From Fimbriimonas sp. (GTDB lineage Bacteria; Armatimonadota; Fimbriimonadia; Fimbriimonadales; Fimbriimonadaceae), in contig JARLGV010000095.1 in the NCBI GenBank assembly GCA_031292555.1, forward strand, positions 1-64,000: 64,000 nt of DNA, read 5' to 3'. Made by a program: the position numbers and the translations under genes. The notes under the pieces are model-generated. The model saw only the letters and a list, made by a program, of their open reading frames with translations. It had not been told where the DNA came from and made no database searches. Numbering within the stretch: position 1 is the stretch's first letter; each line of letters begins with the position of its first letter. Positions 36,271 to 45,061 of this stretch are shown here, one piece after another.

Positions 36271-37320
36271 GTGAGGATTCGGAATTTCGTATGGCTTTTT
36301 GCCGCGTTTGCGCTTGTCGGATGTAATTCAGGTGGAGGCGGCGAGAACGCCGGCGGCGGTCAGGCGACCCCTGCGAAGAAACTCCTTGTCGGCATCGTAT
36401 TCGACAGCGGCGGCATCGGAGACAAATCGTTCAACGACAGCGCCAACGCGGGTGTTCAAAAGGCGGCTAAGGACCTCGGCGCAGATATCAAGTCTGCTGA
36501 CAGCAAGAGCGAGAAGGACTACGAAACGAACTTGACGGGCATGGCCGAAAAGGGCTGCAACGTCATCTTCGCAGTGGGATATAAACAGGAAACTGCCCTC
36601 AAGACGGTGGCGCCCAAGTACCCGAACATCTCCTTCGCGATCGTCGACGATGTCGTTGACCTTCCAAACGTTCGCTCCTTGGTATTCGCGGAGGAGCAGG
36701 GAAGCTTCCTTGCCGGCTATCTGGCTGCGCTCGTAAGCAAAACCGCCAAGGTCGGATTCGTCGGCGGCGAAACCGGGCCGCTCATCAAGAAGTTCGAGTC
36801 GGGTTACGTCGCCGGAGCCAAGACAGCCAATCCTGCGATCGACGCGAGCGGAATCAAGTACACCGAAAGCTGGGATGACACGAGCACCGGCAAGCTCATG
36901 GCCTCGACGCTCTTTACCGGCGGATGCGACGTGGTCTACCACGCCGCTGGCCGTTGTGGGTTGGGAGTGATTTCGGCAGCAAAAGATGCCGGGAAGTTCG
37001 CGATCGGAGTCGACTCGGATCAAGACGGCGAGGCGCCTGGCAACGTTCTGACTTCGATGGTCAAGCATGTGGACGTCGCCGTATTCGATACCATCAAAGA
37101 CGTCAACGACGGCAAGTTCAAGCCTGGCGTGCAGCGCTTTGACCTCAAAACGAAGGGTGTTGGACTTACCGACTTCCAGTACACGAAGGATAAGATCGGA
37201 GATGCGAACATCAAGAAGATCCAAGACATCTCCCAGCAGATCATCGATGGCAAGATCAAGGTTCCGGCGACCGATGCCGATCTCAAGACCTACCTTGCCG
37301 GCCTAAAGAAGACCCCTTAG
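36271..37320 (+). CDS. BMP-family substrate-binding lipoprotein
   Basis: 349-residue lipoprotein of the Bmp/PnrA-type solute-binding family, which delivers nucleosides or similar ligands to ABC importers. The GTG at 36271 is chosen over an upstream ATG because GGAGG sits 7 bases before it and it opens a compact signal with lipobox 'FALVGC' (Cys18). Family motifs: 'VGIVFDSGGIGDKSFNDSANAG', 'VIFAVGYKQETAL', 'EEQGSFLAGYLAALVSKT' and 'VGFVGGETGPLIKKFESGYVAGA'. The ATPase and permease genes normally following it are absent; a GNAT gene follows instead. Confidence 0.92.
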   Translation: MRIRNFVWLFAAFALVGCNSGGGGENAGGGQATPAKKLLVGIVFDSGGIGDKSFNDSANAGVQKAAKDLGADIKSADSKSEKDYETNLTGMAEKGCNVIFAVGYKQETALKTVAPKYPNISFAIVDDVVDLPNVRSLVFAEEQGSFLAGYLAALVSKTAKVGFVGGETGPLIKKFESGYVAGAKTANPAIDASGIKYTESWDDTSTGKLMASTLFTGGCDVVYHAAGRCGLGVISAAKDAGKFAIGVDSDQDGEAPGNVLTSMVKHVDVAVFDTIKDVNDGKFKPGVQRFDLKTKGVGLTDFQYTKDKIGDANIKKIQDISQQIIDGKIKVPATDADLKTYLAGLKKTP

Positions 37321-37329
37321 ACGGGACTC

Positions 37330-37360
37330 GGCTGTCTCGGACCCCACGCCCGAGGCAGCC
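37330..37360 (+). terminator. Stem-loop after BMP lipoprotein gene
   Basis: Arms GGCTGTCTCGG (37330-37340) and CCGAGGCAGCC (37350-37360), 11 bp with one G-U pair, loop of 9. It starts 10 bp after the stop and is followed at a distance by a C-run ending in TTT. Confidence 0.55.
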
Positions 37361-37400
37361 AGTCTGCACCCCCCCTTTCCTCCAGGCGCTAGAATAGGCA

Positions 37401-38462
37401 GTGGACCAACGGGTGCTCGATAAGTGGCAGGGATACTTTAGCAACAACTACCGGGCGACGCCGTTCTCTAGGTCCGAGTGGATCTGGCCGAAGGGCGAAC
37501 AGGACCAATTCTCCCCCTATGTGCTCGACCTGGGTTGCGGCTACGCGCCGCTGGAGTTCAAGAACCGCAACACAACCCGAACGATTCGCCTATCGGGCGA
37601 GGATTACGAGGACATCGTTTCGGCCCCCGGTGAGGAACTCGAGGCGGTCGGAAACCTCCTGGAGCAACTCCGTTCGAGAAGCCGAGAATGGGATATATGC
37701 GACTTTCGATCCCTCTTGCCGGATAGCGTTCTCCTGAGCGTGTTCTCCGATGGCGAGGGCAACCTGGTCAAGAACTCCGCCATCGCGTCGTTGCTCAAAG
37801 GCCTATCTTGCTCGCTTGTGCCGCATCAGACCTATTATCACGTGCAGATTCCTGACCGATGGGAGACGTTCGAAGAACACCTCGGCAAGAAACTCGCCTA
37901 CCAGATGCGGTCCGCTCAAGGCAGGCGCACAAAATACTTCAATACATCCAGCCTCCGCCGAGCAACGCCGGAAACCCTCGACCAGGATCTGAATGCGCTA
38001 TTTGACCTGCATACCGCCCGATGGAGGGCCAAGGGTCACTCCGGACACTTTGGAAACGAGGCAAATCGGGAGCGTTTCCGACTGCGGTCGGCCGGTCTCC
38101 TCGCGCTTGGGCAGTTACGGCTCTACACTTTGTGGCTGGACGAGAAGCCCGCGAGCGCCCTGTTTACGCTGTCCGACGAGCGACGCATCTACTACCACTG
38201 CAGCGGATTCGACATCGAATTCGGCAAACACCACCCCACCAAAGTGCTGATCGCGGAAGCAATCAAAGACGGACTGAAGCATGGTCCGGGTGAATTCGAC
38301 TTCATGAAGGGTGAGGAGGAGTACAAACTATTCTGGGCGAACGGTAAGAGGACGACCTATCGCCTTGTCGTGGCGCGAAACACCCCGCAGGGCCTTGCCG
38401 CCCTCGCCGCCCTAAAAATCCAGTCGCGATTGCAGGATCTGCGACAGTCCAAGAGCAAGTAG
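37401..38462 (+). CDS. GNAT-fold acyltransferase, CelD/FemAB-like
   Basis: 353 residues from GTG at 37401. The C-terminal half matches the BioF2/CelD-like acetyltransferase family: 'LGQLRLYTLWLDEKPASALFTLSDERRIYYHCSGFDIEFGKHHPTKVLIAEAIKDGLKHGPGEFDFMKGEEEYKLFWANG', where 'P...L...I..G...G..EFDF..G.E.YK..W' is diagnostic. The N-terminal half contains 'YHVQIPDRWETFEEHLGKK', the usual first module. Such proteins are linked to polysaccharide or cell-envelope modification; substrate unknown. Confidence 0.85.
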   Translation: MDQRVLDKWQGYFSNNYRATPFSRSEWIWPKGEQDQFSPYVLDLGCGYAPLEFKNRNTTRTIRLSGEDYEDIVSAPGEELEAVGNLLEQLRSRSREWDICDFRSLLPDSVLLSVFSDGEGNLVKNSAIASLLKGLSCSLVPHQTYYHVQIPDRWETFEEHLGKKLAYQMRSAQGRRTKYFNTSSLRRATPETLDQDLNALFDLHTARWRAKGHSGHFGNEANRERFRLRSAGLLALGQLRLYTLWLDEKPASALFTLSDERRIYYHCSGFDIEFGKHHPTKVLIAEAIKDGLKHGPGEFDFMKGEEEYKLFWANGKRTTYRLVVARNTPQGLAALAALKIQSRLQDLRQSKSK

Positions 38463-38515
38463 TTTCCATCGAGCCAGGAGATTTTTGGTCCTCCGACTGC
38501 GTACAGTATGGCTAG

Positions 38516-39223
38516 ATGGTTATCGTTGCTCAGCTTTCGTTACTGCTTGCCGCCCAGAGCGGGGAGCATTCGATCATGGATTATGTCCAGTCCAATCTCA
38601 AGGACTTGGCGGTGTCGGCAAGGGTATTGAGCAGCGATGTTCGGGAACTCAAGAAGATCAAGTCGGACTACGCCCAGAACTACACGTTCGACCGTTCGAA
38701 CGTGCTGTTCAAGGATCCGTTCAAACTCAGAGTCGACTCGACGGTCGAGGATACGACCATTTCAATTACGTATAACGGTTCCAACCTGCGAATCAAGGCG
38801 CCCGGCGTGTCCTCCAGGCAGGACATCACGAACGAGCCGTCTCGTCGCGAAACCGCCCTCGACTTTGGCCTGCTAATTCCCAGCCTCTTCAATGGCTTCT
38901 TCAATGCTCGGTTCGTTCGGATGGACCGGGAAACCGGCTGTCCCGTTTTCGACATCACTTACGTCGATCGCACCGAGTCGGCCCGGTATCGCGTCTGGAT
39001 CGATCCCACTCGAAAGATCACGACAAAGCGCGAATGGTACAACCGTTACGGCACTCAGATCGCTACTTTCTATTACGATCGGCCAGAGCACGTCAACGGT
39101 GTGTGGGTCCCCACGATGATTACCGTGAAAAACGTCGAAAACAAGGTTGGCGGCTCAACCCGATATGAGGCGATCAAGGTGAATGCCGGAATCGCCGATT
39201 CCATGTTCAACGTAGGTCGCTAG
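38516..39223 (+). CDS. LolA-like / DUF1571-type exported protein
   Basis: 235 residues with a short N-terminal hydrophobic segment ('VIVAQLSLLLAAQS') acting as signal. The body is beta-rich and resembles outer-membrane lipoprotein-sorting (LolA-like) or DUF1571 proteins: 'FKDPFKLRVDS', 'NGSNLRIKAPG', 'SARYRVWIDPTRKITTKREWYNRYGTQIATFYYD', 'VNGVWVPTMITVKNVEN'. Probably periplasmic; a lipid- or lipoprotein-binding role is inferred from the half-barrel pattern only. Confidence 0.65.
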   Translation: MVIVAQLSLLLAAQSGEHSIMDYVQSNLKDLAVSARVLSSDVRELKKIKSDYAQNYTFDRSNVLFKDPFKLRVDSTVEDTTISITYNGSNLRIKAPGVSSRQDITNEPSRRETALDFGLLIPSLFNGFFNARFVRMDRETGCPVFDITYVDRTESARYRVWIDPTRKITTKREWYNRYGTQIATFYYDRPEHVNGVWVPTMITVKNVENKVGGSTRYEAIKVNAGIADSMFNVGR

Positions 39224-39269
39224 CGTTTGTGCGGGGATCGGATGCAGGGGATCCATGGACGATTACTGA

Positions 39270-39294
39270 GCCGCCCGCAAAAAATGTGGGCGGC
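39270..39294. terminator. Stem-loop between convergent genes
   Basis: Arms GCCGCCCGCA and TGTGGGCGGC (one G-U pair) around an AAAAA loop. It lies between the LolA-like gene and the convergent zinc-ribbon gene and may end transcription from both sides; no strong T-tract. Confidence 0.5.
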
Positions 39295-39343
39295 GCAGTA
39301 ATCGCATTCCGGACTCCAATCCGGGGCTCATTCCTTCCTAGCC

Positions 39344-39655
39344 CTAGGAAGTGGGCGACGGTGGGGTCGCTACTGGAGTGGCTGGAGCCGACTCAGTCGT
39401 TGTAGATTCCGGTTTTGGCGTCTCCGTAGCTTCCGGCTCCTTCGAGGACGATGAACCAGCGGACCCGCTCGTGGACGAGGCGTAGTCGTTGATATGGAAT
39501 CCCGATCCCTTGAACATGACGGCGATCGGCTGGATGATTCGCTTAACGGTTCCATTCGAACCGCATTGACAAGTATCGAGAGCGTTTTCGGTGATCCTTT
39601 GTTCGACTTCGAACTGCTGGTTGCAGCTTGAGCATTCGTAGACGTAAGTCGGCAT
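39344..39655 (-). CDS. FmdB-family zinc-ribbon protein
   Basis: 103 residues. The N-terminal ~45 are an FmdB/Zn-ribbon_8 domain: 'MPTYVYECSSCNQQFEVEQRI' and 'DTCQCGSNGTVKRIIQPIAVMFKGSGFHINDYA', with four Cys for one zinc. The Ser/Pro/Thr/Glu-rich tail is low complexity, as usual in the family. It is a short regulatory-type protein of unclear function. The gene stands alone and faces the LolA-like gene. Confidence 0.92.
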   Translation of the reverse strand: MPTYVYECSSCNQQFEVEQRITENALDTCQCGSNGTVKRIIQPIAVMFKGSGFHINDYASSTSGSAGSSSSKEPEATETPKPESTTTESAPATPVATPPSPTS

Positions 39656-39788
39656 AGGAAGGAATTATGTCCTGAAAGCCCACTCCGGGTGAATACCTCG
39701 GCCCCCAGAGGCTCCGAAGATCGGACGATGAGGTCCGCATGAATGGGAGTCGATTGAGTAATCTGTCAGGGTCCCAAACAGGAGGGAC

Positions 39789-40877
39789 GTGCAGACGAAA
39801 ATGGCTAAGAAACTGAAGATTGGAATCATTGGCAGCGGTGGAATTGCCCAGGGCTGTCACATGAAGGGCTATCAGAGCATCCCAGAGTTGTGTGAGATGG
39901 TAGCAACGTGCGACGTCAATCCGGAAATCGCTAAGCAGGCCGCGGAAAAGTACAGCATCGAGAAAACGTACGTCGATTACCGCGAAATGCTCGCCGATCC
40001 GGAAATCGATGCGGTGTCGGTTGCTACTCCTAACAAGTATCACATGCAACCCACGGTCGACGCTTTGCTGGCCGGCAAACACGTCATCTGCGAAAAGCCT
40101 CTCGGCATGAACGCCGAAGAGTGCCGCGCGATGTGTCGAGCCGCCAAGGATTCAGGCAAGATCCTGCAGGTTGGGCTTCAGTCCCGATTTAGTGGACCGA
40201 TCCGGTTCATGAAGGATTACGTGGACGCTGGGAATCTCGGCCACATCTACTATGCCCGGGCTCAGGCTCTACGTCGGCGAGGCGTTCCCGCTTGGGGTGT
40301 CTTCATCGACAAGGACAAGCAGGGCGGCGGACCCCTGATTGATATCGGCGTGCATATCCTCGATATGACGCTTCACCTCATGGGCTATCCGAAGCCGGTT
40401 AGCGCATCTGGCAAGACGTGGGACACGTTGGGTAAGAACCCCGACCTGTTCAACTATTGGGGATCTTACGATCGGGCGAAGTTCACCGTCGAAGATTTCG
40501 CGGTTGGCCTAATCAAGTTCGACGACGGATCGGTGGTTGTTCTGGAGAGTTCCTTCATGGCAAACCTGGAAGGTGATCCGTTCCAGACGCAGTTCTTCGG
40601 TACGAAGGCCGGTGCGCTCGTAAAGCCCTACGGAGGCGACGACGCGATCAAGATCTATACGGAAGAGAACAAGCAGTTGTTCGATTTGAAGCCGGCCAAC
40701 ATTCCTCATGTGGACTCCGCCCACACCGCCGAAATTCAGGCATTCGTTGACGCGATCCTGAACGACAAGCCGTCCCCGGTTCCCGGCGAGAACGGCCTTA
40801 TCCTCAATGCCATCTTCGATGCTCTCTACAAGAGCAGTGTGAGCGGCAAAGAAGAGTCGGTCGACGTCTCCTTCTAA
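39789..40877 (+). CDS. Gfo/Idh/MocA-family oxidoreductase
   Basis: 362-residue NAD(P)-dependent sugar or inositol-type dehydrogenase. N-terminal Rossmann: 'LKIGIIGSGGIAQGCHMKGYQSIPEL', then 'VSVATPNKYHMQPTVDALLAGKHVICEKPLG' with the EKP catalytic Lys. C-terminal sheet domain includes 'GGGPLIDIGVHILDMTLHLMGYPKPV'. The GTG at 39789 has GGAGGG only 2-3 bases upstream; ATG at 39801 is an alternative with a long spacer. Substrate unknown. A strong stem-loop follows. Confidence 0.93.
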   Translation: MQTKMAKKLKIGIIGSGGIAQGCHMKGYQSIPELCEMVATCDVNPEIAKQAAEKYSIEKTYVDYREMLADPEIDAVSVATPNKYHMQPTVDALLAGKHVICEKPLGMNAEECRAMCRAAKDSGKILQVGLQSRFSGPIRFMKDYVDAGNLGHIYYARAQALRRRGVPAWGVFIDKDKQGGGPLIDIGVHILDMTLHLMGYPKPVSASGKTWDTLGKNPDLFNYWGSYDRAKFTVEDFAVGLIKFDDGSVVVLESSFMANLEGDPFQTQFFGTKAGALVKPYGGDDAIKIYTEENKQLFDLKPANIPHVDSAHTAEIQAFVDAILNDKPSPVPGENGLILNAIFDALYKSSVSGKEESVDVSF

Positions 40878-40884
40878 GGAAGCT

Positions 40885-40909
40885 TGCCGGGCGCTTTTTG
40901 CGCCCGGCA
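40885..40909 (+). terminator. GC-rich stem-loop after Gfo/Idh gene
   Basis: Perfect 10-bp arms TGCCGGGCGC (40885-40894) and GCGCCCGGCA (40900-40909) with a TTTTT loop, 7 bp after the stop. It lies between this gene and the lipoprotein gene, so it may reduce read-through. Confidence 0.65.
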
Positions 40910-40925
40910 GGGTACTTTAAGAAAA

Positions 40926-41309
40926 ATGCGCAGATATTTGGTGTTTGTCCCCACCTTGGCTGGCCTATTGTTCGTGGCTGGCTGTCGCTTCAAAGGAGTC
41001 GAGAGCTTCGAGAAATCAACGACTCCGGTTAACTACGCAAAGCAAGACGCTGAATATGGCGTCAAGGGTGACCCCTATATGAGCGGTGGCATCGCCTATG
41101 CTTCCGCAGCCCATCAAACTAAGACTCGCTACGGGCAGGGCGCCAACGTTCAATCGACTAGCCCCGTCGATCCCAAGCTGGATCGTCCGGCCAAGGGTTC
41201 GGGCCAGCAGCCGGGCGAAGAGGGCGGAGATGCGGCCCCCGGATATGGCCACTCAAACGCACCTGCCAATCAGCCGGCGCCTACCGTCGACAGCGTCGTC
41301 AATCACTGA
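40926..41309 (+). CDS. Small lipoprotein, hypothetical
   Basis: 127 residues from ATG 40926, chosen because it opens a lipoprotein signal 'MRRYLVFVPTLAGLLFVAGC' with Cys20 at the cleavage site; the frame is open upstream. The mature part is hydrophilic and Gly/Pro/Gln-rich ('KGSGQQPGEEGGDAAPGYG') with no known domain. Likely a short membrane-attached protein. It is bracketed by two stem-loops, so it is probably its own transcription unit. Confidence 0.65.
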   Translation: MRRYLVFVPTLAGLLFVAGCRFKGVESFEKSTTPVNYAKQDAEYGVKGDPYMSGGIAYASAAHQTKTRYGQGANVQSTSPVDPKLDRPAKGSGQQPGEEGGDAAPGYGHSNAPANQPAPTVDSVVNH

Positions 41310-41310
41310 T

Positions 41311-41336
41311 CGTTCGCCTCTGAATAGAGGCGAACG
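41311..41336 (+). terminator. Stem-loop after small lipoprotein gene
   Basis: Perfect 11-bp arms CGTTCGCCTCT (41311-41321) and AGAGGCGAACG (41326-41336) with GAAT loop, directly after the stop codon, followed by TACATTTG. Confidence 0.65.
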
Positions 41337-41427
41337 TACATTTGTGTAGCTCGCTGTTCGATTGCATGAACGCAATCCCGTTTGCTCGTCACACAGGATC
41401 ATCTCTCAACAGGAGCGTGATCCAGAA

Positions 41428-42435
41428 GTGTCGACAATCAAGAGTTTTGCCGCTTTGGCAAATGTCGCAATCGCCCTAGCCTTGTTCATCGCCTTGGCCG
41501 GATGTGCCAAGAGCGATGAGTCCTCAAGTGTTGCCTCGGCTACCGCCGACAAACCGAACGTAGTCCTCTCGTCGTCGGAGTCTCAGAAGGAAGCCCCTGC
41601 CTCTGCACCGGCAGACTCCGCTGCGAGCCCGGCAGTGGAAGTCCGGAGCATGGAGAAAGCCCCCATGATGCCAAGACCCATGGGCGGGATGCATAGCGCG
41701 ACCTGGACCGATACCAATGGAAGCGCCATCCAAGCATCGGTTGAATCGTCCCGCAACGTGATTCGAAATGCCGATCTTGACGTCCGTGTTCCGAACGTCG
41801 AAAAAGCGGAGAAGCAGGTTTCCAGTATCGTGCGCGATGCTGGGGGCTATACCGAAAGCGCAACGAGTTCCGACCTCGCTTCCGGGCATCCATCGATGAC
41901 GATCTCGTTGCGCATTCCGGTTGGGCTCTTCGACGAGTCGATCGCTAAGTTCGAAGGGCTGGGCGTCCGGTTGTCGAAGACGATAAACTCGCAGGATGTC
42001 ACTGGACACATCGTGGACCTGGACGCTCAGCTCAAGATGCTCAGTATCCAGGAAGAGGTCTACCGCAACATGCTCAAGGGCAGAACGCGACTCAACGAAG
42101 TGTTCGAGATTCAGCAACAATTAACGAGCACACAGACTCAAATCGAAGACATCGCCGGCCAACGAAAGTCTCAGGCTGGCCTGGCCGCACTATCCACAAT
42201 CAAGTTGACCCTTGAGCAGGATGCGGTCATCAGTCAGGTGCCGACAGACCCTAACTGGTTGGTGCAGTCCTGGGCAGGCGCCACCTCAAGCGCCGGAACG
42301 GCCCTACGCGGCTTTGCGGTCGCTTTGATGTGGATTGTCGCGTTCTGTCCGTTCTGGATCCCGGTACTGATCGTGTTGCGGAAGGCATGGCGGGATTCGA
42401 CTCGATCCAAGGACTCAATCGGCGCACATAGCTAG
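41428..42435 (+). CDS. DUF4349 lipoprotein
   Basis: 335 residues from GTG 41428 with AGGAG 12 bases upstream. The signal ends in lipobox 'FIALAGC' (Cys26). A low-complexity Ser/Ala/Pro linker precedes the DUF4349 domain: 'RNVIRNADLDVRVPNVEKAEKQVSSIVRDAGGYTESATSS', 'ISLRIPVGLFDESIAKFEGLGVRLSKTINSQDVTGHIVDLDAQLKML', a coiled segment 'LNEVFEIQQQLTSTQTQIEDIAGQRK', and a C-terminal TM helix ('FAVALMWIVAFCPFWIPVLIVL') with a basic end. Envelope protein of unknown function. Confidence 0.88.
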   Translation: MSTIKSFAALANVAIALALFIALAGCAKSDESSSVASATADKPNVVLSSSESQKEAPASAPADSAASPAVEVRSMEKAPMMPRPMGGMHSATWTDTNGSAIQASVESSRNVIRNADLDVRVPNVEKAEKQVSSIVRDAGGYTESATSSDLASGHPSMTISLRIPVGLFDESIAKFEGLGVRLSKTINSQDVTGHIVDLDAQLKMLSIQEEVYRNMLKGRTRLNEVFEIQQQLTSTQTQIEDIAGQRKSQAGLAALSTIKLTLEQDAVISQVPTDPNWLVQSWAGATSSAGTALRGFAVALMWIVAFCPFWIPVLIVLRKAWRDSTRSKDSIGAHS

Positions 42436-42479
42436 TCTGCCTTGACCCCGACTTCTATGGTCGGGCGAGGGGACTCAGC

Positions 42480-42507
42480 GAGCCAGGAGGCAATTCGCCC
42501 CTGGCTC
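42480..42507 (+). terminator. Terminator-like stem-loop after DUF4349 gene
   Basis: Perfect 8-bp arms GAGCCAGG (42480-42487) and CCTGGCTC (42500-42507) followed at once by TTTG, 45 bp after the stop codon. Confidence 0.6.
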
Positions 42508-42572
42508 TTTGCCGTAACCTCGCTGCCGACCCATCGGTCCTCAGTCGAGTAGAATATGACCAGAAGCCGAAA

Positions 42573-43274
42573 ATGGTCAGCAAGAGTCACGCAAAACAGA
42601 AGGAGTGCTTGGACAATCACGAACTGATTCTGGACTCGGCGGCCGTTTTGCTCAAAGAAGTCGGCTACAAACGGATGACCATCGATGAGTTGGCAAAGCA
42701 CGCCGGGCTGGGAAAGGGCACCGTTTACCTCTATTTCGACAGCAAGCAAGATGTCGCCCTCTCCTTTATCGACCGTCAGAATCAGCGGCTCCAATCTTCG
42801 ATTCGGGAGATTTTGCGATCGAAGGAGACGGCGTCCGCCCGATTGCATCAGATGCTCGTCCAGCGCGTAATGTTTCGCTTTCAATGCGTGCAAGGATACA
42901 AGCAGAGCATCGACGATCTCCTTGCCGATTTGAGGCCGCAACTGCTCGAGCGACGCGCCCGCTATCTTTCAAACGAGGCGAAGATCCTCGCCGAAGTCCT
43001 CATCGAGGGGAGAACAACCGGGGATTTTTCGCTCGATGAGCCATTCCGAGTGGCAGAGGCCTTCCTCGATGCCACGAACTCGCTGCTGCCGCACAGCTTG
43101 AGTCCCTACCAATTGGGGGAGCGTAACCAACTTCTCGAACGAGTGACCCTATTGTCCGAACTACTGGTCAAGTCCGTTCAAGCCCGCCCCGACGTGCGAA
43201 CAACTGCCCCGGATATGACGAAGAATACTAAAAGGATGACTCGAACTCAAATCGAGTCAGCAGATAAGCAATAG
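42573..43274 (+). CDS. TetR-family transcriptional regulator
   Basis: 233 residues with an N-terminal TetR HTH: 'LILDSAAVLLKEVGYKRMTIDELAKHAGLGKGTVYLYFDSKQDVALSFIDR'. The ligand-binding C-terminal region is unclassified and ends in a basic, Thr-rich tail. The stop lies 4 bp before the HlyD gene, so they are co-transcribed and the regulator probably controls its own operon in response to an exported compound. Confidence 0.92.
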   Translation: MVSKSHAKQKECLDNHELILDSAAVLLKEVGYKRMTIDELAKHAGLGKGTVYLYFDSKQDVALSFIDRQNQRLQSSIREILRSKETASARLHQMLVQRVMFRFQCVQGYKQSIDDLLADLRPQLLERRARYLSNEAKILAEVLIEGRTTGDFSLDEPFRVAEAFLDATNSLLPHSLSPYQLGERNQLLERVTLLSELLVKSVQARPDVRTTAPDMTKNTKRMTRTQIESADKQ

Positions 43275-43278
43275 ACCG

Positions 43279-44883
43279 ATGGCAACCGTAATAGAGAAAG
43301 AAGAGAAAACTGAGACAACGACGGGAGCTATCCCAACCGAGGGCGTAGCCTCCGATCCTGGGCTAGCCTCGAAGAAGAGTCGCAAACCGCTGATTCTAGC
43401 TGTGATTGGTGCTCTTGCCCTCGTTGCTGCCGTCATGGCCATCCGATTTGTAGTTTGGGCGTCCGGCCATACAAGTACCGATGATGCGACGGTGACAGCC
43501 GATGTCGTACAGATCGCTCCGCAGGTGACGGGAACCGTGATAGCCGTTCCGGTCAGCGAGAACCAGCACGTTAAGAAGGGCGACGTTCTCGTTCAACTGG
43601 ATTCCTCGTCATTCGAAACGGCGGTTGCACAAGCGAAAGCAAATCTGGATCTCGCAGTCGCCCAGGCAGAAGGGGCATCCGCCTCGGTGAGCTTGGCGAA
43701 ACAGACGGCGATCGCACAGGTGACTCAAGCTCAAGGCGTGGTCGGGCAGTCCAAGGGAGGCGTCTTTAGTTCGATCGCCGATCTGGCAAAGGCAAGGGCG
43801 GGGGTGGCGCAATCCAAGGCGCAGGCGAGCGGAGCCGATGCCGGGTTTTACGGCGCCCAGGCTAACGTCTCGATCGCGGTGGCGAGTCGACAAAAGGCGT
43901 ACGACGCCGTCTCAAGCGCGATGGCGCTTTTAGATAGTGCCCAAGCGGCCGTGAACACCGCAAAGGCCAATGTAGACGCCGCAGTGGCCACCGCCGACAA
44001 CGCCACGAAGCAGGCAAAGCGAATTGAGACGCTGTACAAGCAGGGCGCTGCGAGCGGCCAACTGGCCGAACAGACGAGGGCGGCGGCTGATGTCGCGGTC
44101 GCCCAAGTTACCGCCTCAAGGCAGCAAGTTGTTCAAGCCCAGTCGGTGGTTGTGCAGCGTCAAGCCGAATTGCGTGCGGCAAGGAACCAACTCCCCGCAG
44201 CGGATGCAGCGGTGGCTCAAGCCAAGGCCATGTTGACTTCGTCGCAGGACCAAGCAGTGGCGGCAAAGGAGACGGTGCAGCAATATGCCGCTCAAGTTCG
44301 CTCTGCCCAAGCCGCGATCACCCAGGCCAATGCCCGGTCGACTCAGGCAGTGGGGCAGTTCCAGATGGCAAGCGAAGGCCCAACCCAGATCCAGGTCAGC
44401 GTCACTGCTGAAATGCAGGCTCAAGCGAAAGTGGAACAAGCTAAAGCGGCTCTCAGAGATGCCGAGATCAACCTGGCTCGTACTAGGATTGTGGCACCCG
44501 CGGACGGCCGCATCAGCAAGAACACTGTCGAAGTCGGCAACCTCGTGCAGCCCGGTAGCGGTCTGATGTCGATTGTTCCGGACGAGGACATGTGGGTCGT
44601 CGGTAACTTCAAGGAAACCCAGCTAGCCGATGTTAAGGCCGGTCAACCGGTCGACATCGACGTCGACGCCCTTCCAGGAAAGACCTTCAAAGGGCATGTT
44701 GGCAGCATCTCTGCCGGCACTGGCTCGACTTTCGCCCTACTGCCTCCAGACAACGCGACAGGCAATTTCACTAAAGTCGTCCAACGCATTCCGGTCAAGA
44801 TCATTCTCGACCACAGTCAGCCAGATATGGATCGATTGCGCACTGGCATGTCGGTAACCGCGACGATCACGACTAAGCAGTAG
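43279..44883 (+). CDS. HlyD/EmrA-type membrane fusion protein, long coiled coil
   Basis: 534-residue periplasmic adaptor. One TM helix near residues 36-56 ('LILAVIGALALVAAVMAIRFVVW'), then the first half-lipoyl domain ('VQIAPQVTGTVIAVPVSENQHVKKGDVLVQLD'), a very long Ala/Gln-rich hairpin (~residues 115-395), the second half-lipoyl ('ARTRIVAPADGRISKNTVEVGNLVQPGSGLMSIVPDEDMWVVGNFKETQLADVKAGQPV') and a beta-barrel domain. EmrA is ~390 residues, so the coiled coil is roughly 140 longer. No EmrB-like transporter or TolC gene follows. Confidence 0.92.
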   Translation: MATVIEKEEKTETTTGAIPTEGVASDPGLASKKSRKPLILAVIGALALVAAVMAIRFVVWASGHTSTDDATVTADVVQIAPQVTGTVIAVPVSENQHVKKGDVLVQLDSSSFETAVAQAKANLDLAVAQAEGASASVSLAKQTAIAQVTQAQGVVGQSKGGVFSSIADLAKARAGVAQSKAQASGADAGFYGAQANVSIAVASRQKAYDAVSSAMALLDSAQAAVNTAKANVDAAVATADNATKQAKRIETLYKQGAASGQLAEQTRAAADVAVAQVTASRQQVVQAQSVVVQRQAELRAARNQLPAADAAVAQAKAMLTSSQDQAVAAKETVQQYAAQVRSAQAAITQANARSTQAVGQFQMASEGPTQIQVSVTAEMQAQAKVEQAKAALRDAEINLARTRIVAPADGRISKNTVEVGNLVQPGSGLMSIVPDEDMWVVGNFKETQLADVKAGQPVDIDVDALPGKTFKGHVGSISAGTGSTFALLPPDNATGNFTKVVQRIPVKIILDHSQPDMDRLRTGMSVTATITTKQ

Positions 44884-44987
44884 GCCTTTCGCAAGGGCGC
44901 AAAGGCGAGAAGATAGGTGAGTGCGGGGCCGTACTACGAGCAATTGCACGGGCGGCATATCTACCCCCGCCCCTGACCTAAAAGAGC

Positions 44988-45024
44988 GATAGGGGTCTGA
45001 GGAAACAACCCTCAGACCCCTATC
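44988..45024. terminator. Perfect 15-bp stem-loop between hlyD and glnA
   Basis: Arms GATAGGGGTCTGAGG (44988-45002) and CCTCAGACCCCTATC (45010-45024), 7-nt loop. On the minus strand it is followed by CGCTCTTTTAGG, consistent with glnA termination; it may also stop read-through from the HlyD gene. Confidence 0.7.
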
Positions 45025-45061
45025 TACTTGCGGACCCCGTGATTGGAGTCCATTGCGCAAC

